6,909 nucleotides of DNA from Gammaproteobacteria bacterium (lineage in GTDB: Bacteria > Pseudomonadota > Gammaproteobacteria > Comchoanobacterales > Comchoanobacteraceae), in the NCBI GenBank assembly GCA_029243665.1, contig JAQWRO010000100.1:1-6909 (forward strand). The letters are read 5' to 3'. The translations under genes were made by a program, and so were the position numbers. Below are positions 1 to 5,987 of this stretch, piece by piece; the stretch's first letter is position 1; each line of letters opens with the position of its first letter. The notes beneath the pieces were generated by a model. It saw only the letters and a program-made list of their open reading frames with translations, searched no databases and was not told the origin of the DNA.

Positions 1-1189
1 TGCCGCATCAACAGTATTGGGTTTGGTTAACGATGATCTAATAGGTATTGACGGTATTGAATTGGCATATAATAATAAATTATCGGGCAAAAATGGATTT
101 AAAGAAATTTTAAAAGACCGACACGGTCATATAGTTAAATATATCAGCGAAGAGAAGCCAGTTTCCGGTCGAAACATCAGTTTAACTTTAGATTCTGTCT
201 TGCAAGTTCAAGCACATAAGGCGTTATCAGATGCAGTTAAGATGTCAAATGCAAAATCTGCAATGGCTATTATTATTCATGTGGAAACAGGGGAGATTAG
301 AGCTATGGTTAATGTTCCAACATTCGATCCTAATATTCGCAAAAATTTGTCAGTTGAAAATATTAAGAACAGAGTTGTGACAGATATGTTTGAGCCTGGA
401 TCAACTATGAAGCCTTTTGCAATGGCTCATTTACTTGATACAAAAGCTTGGTCTGAATCAGAGTTGGTCGATGTTACCAAAGGTTACATGCGGATGGATG
501 ATGGCAATATTGTTAAAGATGTTCATGTAAGTAAAGAGCCAATCATTATGCAGCAAGTTATTCAGAAATCTAGCAATGTTGCTGTAGCTAAAATGATGAC
601 AAGAAAGCCATCTTTTGACTTTGTTGATATGCTGCCTAAGTATGGTTTTTGTCATAAGACATTGAATGAGCTTCCAGGCGAAATTAATGGTGTTTGTCAT
701 GAAAATTATGATAGCCTTTTTGCGCTATCTACGTTATCATTTGGATATGGTATTGGAGTTAATACACTTCAGTTGGCACAAGCATTTTCAGTTTTTGCAA
801 ATGGTGGAGTTTTAAAGCCTGCTTTTATCGAATTAAATGTAGTCAATGAGACACCAAGTCATGTGATAAGCAATTCTGTTGCAAAAAAAATGGGTGAGAT
901 GTTGTTTTCTGTTTCAAAAATAGGTGGAACAGGCCGAAAAGCAAGTCTAAATGGCATTAATGTTGCAGGAAAAACAGGAACTTCATACCTAGTTGGAAGA
1001 AATGGTTACGACCATTCCAAGCATTTGTCGTCTTTCGTAGGTTATGCACCAGTAGAAAAGCCACAGTTCGTTGTAGCAGTGGTGATGAAAGAGCCAGACT
1101 ATGCATATAGATACGGGGGGGTCGCTGCTGCACCTGTATTTGCACAAATGATGTCAGCAGCATTAGGGCACGAGGACAATAGGAGCTAA
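1..1189 (+). CDS. ftsI: FtsI (PBP3), septal peptidoglycan transpeptidase, 5'-truncated by window edge
   Basis: This class B penicillin-binding protein cross-links stem peptides of new septal peptidoglycan in the periplasm, working with FtsW. Only the C-terminal part is present. The frame is open from base 2 (A-A-S-T-V before the TTG at 17), so that TTG is an internal Leu and not a start. By comparison with E. coli FtsI (588 aa), about 190 N-terminal residues, including the membrane anchor, lie upstream. Counting from the TTG codon, the end of the pedestal domain (LGLVN...GIDGIE) comes first. The transpeptidase domain follows with all three active-site motifs: S129-T-M-K132 in FEPGSTMKP (bases 401-412, catalytic Ser), S185-S-N187 (569-577) and K319-T-G-T322 (971-982). 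Motif spacing closely matches E. coli. The protein ends about 70 residues after KTG, with a shorter tail than in E. coli. The stop at 1187 lies 8 bases before murE. Identification is secure; assignment to FtsI rather than another class B PBP rests also on position before murE. Confidence 0.96.
   Translation, partial: AASTVLGLVNDDLIGIDGIELAYNNKLSGKNGFKEILKDRHGHIVKYISEEKPVSGRNISLTLDSVLQVQAHKALSDAVKMSNAKSAMAIIIHVETGEIRAMVNVPTFDPNIRKNLSVENIKNRVVTDMFEPGSTMKPFAMAHLLDTKAWSESELVDVTKGYMRMDDGNIVKDVHVSKEPIIMQQVIQKSSNVAVAKMMTRKPSFDFVDMLPKYGFCHKTLNELPGEINGVCHENYDSLFALSTLSFGYGIGVNTLQLAQAFSVFANGGVLKPAFIELNVVNETPSHVISNSVAKKMGEMLFSVSKIGGTGRKASLNGINVAGKTGTSYLVGRNGYDHSKHLSSFVGYAPVEKPQFVVAVVMKEPDYAYRYGGVAAAPVFAQMMSAALGHEDNRS
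1181..1185 (+). promoter_or_regulatory. Shine-Dalgarno site for murE
   Basis: An AGGAG core sits in the last codons of ftsI, 12 bases before the murE ATG at 1198. The spacing is somewhat long, but this is the only good match near the start. With the 8-base gap it suggests murE is translated from the same transcript as ftsI. Confidence 0.6.
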
Positions 1190-1197
1190 TAACATCA

Positions 1198-2781
1198 ATG
1201 TCTGAACATTTTCCGTATTATTTAATGCTATCGCAATTAATCCGTTCACTTCTAGATTGTAAGGTGACTATGGATGTACCAGTCTATGGATTAACAAGTG
1301 ATTCGCGACAAGTTAAGAATGGTTATGTATTTGTTGCATATCCTGGTGTTAGTCAAGATGGCCGAGATTATATTGAAGATGCAGTTAAAAATGGTGCATC
1401 AGCAGTTATGATGGAGAGCCCAACAGGAAAAGACGACATTCAACTAAGATATATTGGTGATAGGACATTACCTGTTTTATATGTCTTAAATCTTCAAAAT
1501 CTTTATGGTGTATTTGTTTCAAGGTTTTATTTAGATCCATCTAGGAAAGTTTCATTGATTGGTGTAACAGGCACTAATGGTAAAAGTTCTGTGACACAAA
1601 TTTTTCAATCAGCAATGAATAGGATTCATAAGAAGACAGGTTTTATTGGTACTTTAGGTATGTCAAATTCACTTGATGATGAACAACCATCATCAGAAAA
1701 AACGAAAGACGTTAATGTAATCTCAAAAAATGTCTCTTCTCATACCACTCCTGATGCGTCTGATGTTCAAAAAGCCATTGCTCATATGCAAACCAACGGT
1801 TATGAAAATATTATCATGGAAGTATCATCTATTGGTTTAGATCAAAACAGGGTGAATGGTTGCATATTTGATACGGCAATTTTGACAAATATCAGTCGAG
1901 ACCATCTAGATTATCATGAGTCATTTGAAAAATACTGTGAAGCCAAGGCAAAACTTTTTGCCAAACCTTTTCTAAATAATGTCATTGTAAATATAGATGA
2001 TCAAAGTGGTAAGGAATTATTTATTCGCTACAGCGCTGAAAAAAATGTCATCGGTTATAGCCTCGATAAAAAATATCTTGATAACCGTAGTGTTGTCGTC
2101 GCACATCAAATTGAAAGTAATCTAGACGGCAGTGCTTTTATGGTTCACTCACCGTGGGGTATTGGTGAATTATCAACAAGCTTAATTGGTAAGTTTAATA
2201 TATACAATATCTTAGCTTGCTTGGCTGCAATGTGTATACACGAGATTCCATTCCAAGATGCCATTGATTCATTGGCAGACTCACAAGGTGTACCAGGAAG
2301 AATGCAAAGATTTAAAGCGTCCGACTTTGCACCAAATGTATTTGTAGATTATGCACATACACCAGATGCTTTAGGTAAAATTCTTTCATTATTGAAACAT
2401 CATTGTCAAGGTGAGCTGAAAATTATCTTTGGTTGTGGTGGCGATCGTGATAAAGGTAAACGTATGCTGATGGGACAAGTTGCAGATAAATATGCAGATT
2501 TTGTTATGTTAACTGATGATAATCCACGGTTTGAGAACCCTAATGATATCATTGATGACATTGTTTCGGGGCTTTCAGCAAATACAACTTACGAGATTGA
2601 GCATGATCGCTCTATCGCGATTGCTAAGACCATTCAACAAGCATCTCAAGATGATATTGTTGTGATTGCAGGAAAAGGACATGAAAATACACAAGAAATT
2701 GCGGGTGTTTTTCATTCATATAGCGATATCGAACAAGTTAAGAAATTAACGGATAGAGTGTTTTTTGAAAAGGCGGTCTAA
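1198..2781 (+). CDS. murE: MurE, UDP-MurNAc-L-Ala-D-Glu:meso-diaminopimelate ligase
   Basis: This cytoplasmic Mur ligase uses ATP to add meso-diaminopimelate to UDP-MurNAc-L-Ala-D-Glu. The three-domain layout is visible. The N-terminal UDP-substrate domain carries TSDSR at 33-37. The central ATPase domain carries GVTGTNGKSS (122-131), HTTPDA (182-187), EVSSIGLDQNR (208-218), SRDHLDYH (233-240) and the likely carbamylated Lys at K250. The C-terminal domain carries GRMQRF (367-372), DYAHTPDA (384-391), GCGGDRDKGKR (412-422) and GKGHE (492-496). DNPR at 441-444 (bases 2518-2529) is the signature for meso-DAP rather than lysine. At 527 aa it is longer than E. coli MurE (495 aa). About 16 of the extra residues lie between GTLG (151-154) and TTPDA, in a hydrophilic segment around 158-180. 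The usual NTTPDA is HTTPDA here. The stop shares one base with the mraY start. Confidence 0.97.
   Translation: MSEHFPYYLMLSQLIRSLLDCKVTMDVPVYGLTSDSRQVKNGYVFVAYPGVSQDGRDYIEDAVKNGASAVMMESPTGKDDIQLRYIGDRTLPVLYVLNLQNLYGVFVSRFYLDPSRKVSLIGVTGTNGKSSVTQIFQSAMNRIHKKTGFIGTLGMSNSLDDEQPSSEKTKDVNVISKNVSSHTTPDASDVQKAIAHMQTNGYENIIMEVSSIGLDQNRVNGCIFDTAILTNISRDHLDYHESFEKYCEAKAKLFAKPFLNNVIVNIDDQSGKELFIRYSAEKNVIGYSLDKKYLDNRSVVVAHQIESNLDGSAFMVHSPWGIGELSTSLIGKFNIYNILACLAAMCIHEIPFQDAIDSLADSQGVPGRMQRFKASDFAPNVFVDYAHTPDALGKILSLLKHHCQGELKIIFGCGGDRDKGKRMLMGQVADKYADFVMLTDDNPRFENPNDIIDDIVSGLSANTTYEIEHDRSIAIAKTIQQASQDDIVVIAGKGHENTQEIAGVFHSYSDIEQVKKLTDRVFFEKAV
2768..2773 (+). promoter_or_regulatory. Shine-Dalgarno site for mraY
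   Basis: AAAAGG at the end of murE lies 7 bases before the mraY ATG at 2781, which is normal spacing. Together with the TAATG stop-start overlap it supports the mraY start and translational coupling to murE. Confidence 0.55.
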
Positions 2782-3746
2782 TGACAAGCTTTAACTGGTT
2801 TATCATTGCTCAAACATTAATATTTCTAGTTAGCTTTTGCTTTGTTAAATACACCTTACCTATCTTCAAAAAATTAAATTGTAAGCAATTGGTTCGTGAT
2901 GATGGACCTAGGTCGCATTTATACAAGAAAAATACTCCAACTATGGGTGGACTATATTTTATCCTGTTTATGACTATTTACGTCATAGTAACATATGTTT
3001 TAAAACCTTATATTCTTGACGGCACCATGTTAGGACTATATATACTATTTATGATGTTTGGTTTGCTCGGTTTTATTGATGATTTTTGTAAGTTATATAT
3101 GAGTAAAGGCTTATCAATGACTATTAAAATGTCCTTACAGGTCATACTTAGTCTTTTATGGTCATACTATTTTATGCCCCATCATACTATTAATGTGCCA
3201 GGCCTAATGTCTCTAGAGCTATCATTAACTCAATCTATTCTTTGGGGCAGTTTTGTTATTGTCGCAAGTGCCAATGCTATAAATTTCACAGATGGTTTAG
3301 ATGGTTTAATGATTCAAACAGTTTTAATGGTTATGTTTGGTTTTATTTTTATATCTTATACGTTAGATCAAACCCCAAGCTTATTTTATATGGGTGTTTT
3401 TAGTTGTCTGATTTTATTAATGGTCTACCCATTCAATACTTATCCAGCAAAAATTTTTATTGGTGATACAGGCTCAATGTCCATTGGTGCTATTGTTGCT
3501 GGTCTTGCCTTATTACAAAATATAGAAATTCCATTTATATTAATGGGTATTGTATTTGTGTTTGAGACACTCAGCGTAGCCATCCAGATTATATCGTTCA
3601 AGTTATTTAAAAAGCGTGTCTTTAAAATGGCACCAATTCATCACTCATTTGAATTAAGTGGTTGGCACGAGCAAGAAATTGTCAGGCTATTTACCATAAT
3701 TACATTAATAGGAACTTTTATAGCGCTTTGGTGGATTAAAGGATGA
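2781..3746 (+). CDS. mraY: MraY, phospho-MurNAc-pentapeptide transferase (lipid I synthase)
   Basis: This integral membrane enzyme transfers phospho-MurNAc-pentapeptide from UDP to undecaprenyl phosphate, making lipid I at the inner face of the membrane. About ten hydrophobic segments can be read, the first at about 5-27 and the last at about 301-319. Family motifs occur in order: DDGPRSH...NTPTMGG (40-57), GFIDD (97-101, with the Asp pair D100-D101 at bases 3078-3083), NAINFTDGLDGL (165-176), FIGDTGS (226-232, with D229) and MAPIHHSFE (283-291). It is 321 aa against 360 in E. coli. The shortening lies in the N-terminal segment before the first helix and in the loops, and no catalytic block is lost. 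The third His of the usual HHH motif is Ser289 (bases 3645-3647). The gene overlaps murE by 1 base and murD by 4. murF, normally between murE and mraY, is absent. Confidence 0.97.
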   Translation: MTSFNWFIIAQTLIFLVSFCFVKYTLPIFKKLNCKQLVRDDGPRSHLYKKNTPTMGGLYFILFMTIYVIVTYVLKPYILDGTMLGLYILFMMFGLLGFIDDFCKLYMSKGLSMTIKMSLQVILSLLWSYYFMPHHTINVPGLMSLELSLTQSILWGSFVIVASANAINFTDGLDGLMIQTVLMVMFGFIFISYTLDQTPSLFYMGVFSCLILLMVYPFNTYPAKIFIGDTGSMSIGAIVAGLALLQNIEIPFILMGIVFVFETLSVAIQIISFKLFKKRVFKMAPIHHSFELSGWHEQEIVRLFTIITLIGTFIALWWIKG

Positions 3747-4864
3747 CCTATGTAATTTTAGGTAATGGAAAAACAAGTCAATCCTGTCAGTTATTTTTTA
3801 AATCTCATAATAAACCTTTTGATGTTATAACTGATTTAGACACCCATGTAATTAATAAAGAAGCTACTTACATCGCTTCACCAGGTATTCCATACCATCA
3901 TAAACTTATCCAGTCAATTGAAGCGCAGGGCATTCCATTATTGTCTGATATGGACTTACTATTAAAAGTTTGTAATAAACCCTTGGTTTGTGTGACAGGG
4001 ACCAATGGTAAAACAACAGTAGTTAATTTAATCACCTTAGGGTTAGAGTCTTATGGCCTTCAAGTGGGCTTAGCAGGGAACATTGGTGAGCCTGTATTGG
4101 GATTATTAGATAAACCTTGTGATGTATACGTGATAGAACTATCAAGTTTTCAACTTTATTACACAAGACACTTAAGTTGTGATGTTGGCATTCTTACCAA
4201 TTTAACGCTTGATCATCAGGATTGGCATTTAACGTTTGAACATTATTTAAGCTCAAAGCTTAAATTGCTTAAAAATAGTGAAATAACATGTATGGGATCA
4301 GATTTAAGTAAGTATTTTCAAGTTGATTACGTAGTCAATTCTAAATTACCAATCAAGAAACAAAATATCTTATTTGCTGAGTCAGCCATTAGAGGGCTTG
4401 GCTACAAACTTAATCAAAAAGCAAGAGATGCTATGGCTGAGGTAATGATTCCACATCGACAAGAAAGCTTTTCGCATCAAGGCATTACTTGGGTTAATGA
4501 CTCAAAAGCCACAAATGTTTCTGCTACATTGGCTATGCTAGAGGCTATAGAGGATAACCATTCGAATAAGTATTTGATTTTAGGTGGCAAACTTAAAGGT
4601 CAATGTGATTTTTTACCTCTAAAAAAAGCAATTGAGGAGAAAGGCATTGCTGTTATTGGCTATGGTAGCGCATTAACAGAGCTAGAAGAAAATTTTAAAC
4701 TAGATTTTGGTCATAAAGATTTTTTAAATGTAATGGATTGGCTTAAACAAACAATAAAACCAGGTGATTTTGTCATCTTGTCCCCAGCTTGTTCAAGTCT
4801 GGATCAATTTGAAAATTTTGAAGCTAGAGGTGAGTCTTTTAAAGCATATGTTCAAGCTATTTAA
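3743..4864 (+). CDS. murD: MurD, UDP-MurNAc-L-alanine:D-glutamate ligase, compact form
   Basis: This cytoplasmic Mur ligase adds D-glutamate to UDP-MurNAc-L-Ala using ATP. The start is the ATG of an ATGA overlap with the mraY stop. The N-terminal Rossmann-like domain begins YVILGNGKTS and includes ASPGIP (45-50). The ATPase domain has VTGTNGKTT (84-92), GNIGEP (112-117), ELSSFQL (132-138), TNLTLDHQDWH (152-162) and a likely carbamylated Lys at K172. The C-terminal domain has PHRQE (237-241), VNDSKATN (251-258), LGGKLKGQCDF (280-290) and LSPACSSLDQFENF (346-359), the last being highly specific for MurD. At 373 aa it is much shorter than E. coli MurD (438 aa). About 20 residues are missing from the N-terminal domain. 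Nearly 40 are missing between K172 and PHR, where a GxHNxxN motif usually stands and I see none. Retention of the other motifs suggests it is functional. Confidence 0.95.
   Translation: MTYVILGNGKTSQSCQLFFKSHNKPFDVITDLDTHVINKEATYIASPGIPYHHKLIQSIEAQGIPLLSDMDLLLKVCNKPLVCVTGTNGKTTVVNLITLGLESYGLQVGLAGNIGEPVLGLLDKPCDVYVIELSSFQLYYTRHLSCDVGILTNLTLDHQDWHLTFEHYLSSKLKLLKNSEITCMGSDLSKYFQVDYVVNSKLPIKKQNILFAESAIRGLGYKLNQKARDAMAEVMIPHRQESFSHQGITWVNDSKATNVSATLAMLEAIEDNHSNKYLILGGKLKGQCDFLPLKKAIEEKGIAVIGYGSALTELEENFKLDFGHKDFLNVMDWLKQTIKPGDFVILSPACSSLDQFENFEARGESFKAYVQAI
4827..4833 (+). promoter_or_regulatory. Possible Shine-Dalgarno site for ftsW
   Basis: GAGGTGA matches the extended Shine-Dalgarno consensus but ends 14 bases before the ATG at 4848, which is long. 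It also encodes part of the conserved ARGE of MurD, so the match may be coincidental. No in-frame start codon lies at better spacing downstream: the intervening codons are AGT, CTT, TTA, AAG and CAT. Confidence 0.3.
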
Positions 4865-5987
4865 TCAACAGTTAGGTTCATTTGACGAAGATGCATTTGA
4901 TGTCATTTTAATCTCGTCCATCATGCTTCTAATTGCCCTAGGCATGACAATGGTTGCAACTACTTCAATGCCAATTAGTTTGGATCGCTTTGGTTTTGTA
5001 TATTATTTTACAAGTCGCCATGCAATCAATATTTGTATTGCCCTAATTGCGACCATCGGTGCATATAATGTACCTATTAATCAATGGCAAAAATATGTTC
5101 CTTCCTTGGTTTTACTGGGGATTGGTGCATTGCTCATGGTATTAATTTTTGGGCATGAGATTAATGGTAGTAAACGTTGGTTATCGATTGGCATTATGAA
5201 CTTGCAAGTATCTGAATTTATAAAGATAATTTTCATTATGTATATGGCTGATTTTTTTGAACGAAAGCGCCCATGGCAAGACGGATTGATGGGGTATTTA
5301 CCTTTAATGACTATTTTTTCAATCTATGTTGTATTACTAATATTGGAACCTGACTTCGGCTCATGTTTTTTATTGGGTGTCATTATGATGTTTATGTTGT
5401 TAGCATCACCTTTAAAACTTCGTTATTTAATTGGTTTAGCTTTTTTTGGCACAATGTTAATTGCATTATTAATTTGGATGGAACCTTATCGCATGGAGCG
5501 ATTGATGAGTTTTACTGACCCATGGAAAGATAGGTTCGGTTCAGGGTATCAACTTGTTCAATCACAAATGGCTATGGCAAGAGGAGGCTGGTTTGGTGTT
5601 GGTTTAGGACATAGCATGCAAAAACTTTTCTATTTACCTGAATCACATACAGATTTTATTTTTGCAGTTTTGGTTGAAGAACTTGGTGGTATTACTGCGA
5701 TATTAATGCTTTTTTTATATACATTAATTATTATTCGTCTGATTATGCTAGCAAAAAATATGTATGCCCATAATTATTTTTTTGCATGTTATATCATGTT
5801 AGGGTGGTCACAATGGATATTTTTGCAAGTAGTGATTAACACTGGTGGTACGATTGGGATATTACCGATTAAGGGATTAACATTACCATTCATTAGTTAT
5901 GGTGGAAGTAGTTTAGTTGCACATGGCATTGTTCTTGGTGTAGTTTTATCTGCATTGTCTACCCATTCAGAGCATCGTTATTCATGA
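4848..5987 (+). CDS. ftsW: FtsW, septal SEDS-family peptidoglycan glycosyltransferase
   Basis: This polytopic inner-membrane SEDS protein polymerises lipid II into septal glycan strands with FtsI. From the chosen ATG it is 379 aa (E. coli 414) with about ten hydrophobic segments. Family motifs are NGSKRWLSIG (106-115), QVSEFIKI (120-127), EPDFGS (167-172), GYQLVQSQMA (233-242), GGWFGVGLG (246-254), PESHTDFIF (264-272) and KGLTLPFISYGGSS (342-355). D269 in PESHTDFIF (bases 5652-5654) corresponds to the essential periplasmic Asp of SEDS enzymes. The Pro of the usual QPSE or QPAE motif is Val here. The frame is open further upstream, with GTG at 4830 and 4764. The ATG at 4848 is preferred because it gives a short polar N-terminus before the first helix, and it overlaps murD by 17 bases. 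A gene in this position between murD and murG is FtsW rather than RodA. Confidence 0.94.
   Translation: MFKLFNQQLGSFDEDAFDVILISSIMLLIALGMTMVATTSMPISLDRFGFVYYFTSRHAINICIALIATIGAYNVPINQWQKYVPSLVLLGIGALLMVLIFGHEINGSKRWLSIGIMNLQVSEFIKIIFIMYMADFFERKRPWQDGLMGYLPLMTIFSIYVVLLILEPDFGSCFLLGVIMMFMLLASPLKLRYLIGLAFFGTMLIALLIWMEPYRMERLMSFTDPWKDRFGSGYQLVQSQMAMARGGWFGVGLGHSMQKLFYLPESHTDFIFAVLVEELGGITAILMLFLYTLIIIRLIMLAKNMYAHNYFFACYIMLGWSQWIFLQVVINTGGTIGILPIKGLTLPFISYGGSSLVAHGIVLGVVLSALSTHSEHRYS

Noticed and set aside
17..19. TTG at 17 as the start of ftsI
   Set aside because: The frame is open upstream to the window edge, and the protein from here lacks the N-terminal anchor and most of the pedestal domain expected of FtsI.
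458..700. Minus-strand open frame opposite ftsI
   Set aside because: It lies inside the transpeptidase domain of ftsI and shows no family motif or ribosome site; it is a shadow frame.
883..890. Run of eight A in ftsI
   Set aside because: It encodes Lys-Lys before Met in an AT-rich gene; such runs are expected by composition and the frame is intact.
957..1163. Minus-strand open frame opposite the 3' end of ftsI
   Set aside because: It covers the KTG region of a well-supported gene and shows no recognisable protein features.
1186..1197. Possible internal promoter or terminator between ftsI and murE
   Set aside because: The gap is only 8 bases, with no hairpin and no convincing -35/-10 pair.
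3291..3308. Perfect 9-base tandem repeat (GATGGTTTA twice) in mraY
   Set aside because: It encodes the conserved DGLDGL motif with identical codons, so it is explained by the protein sequence.
1198..4864. murE and murD as a recent duplication
   Set aside because: They share the Mur ligase fold and P-loop but have distinct family-specific motifs (DNPR versus SPACSSLDQF); this is ancient paralogy.
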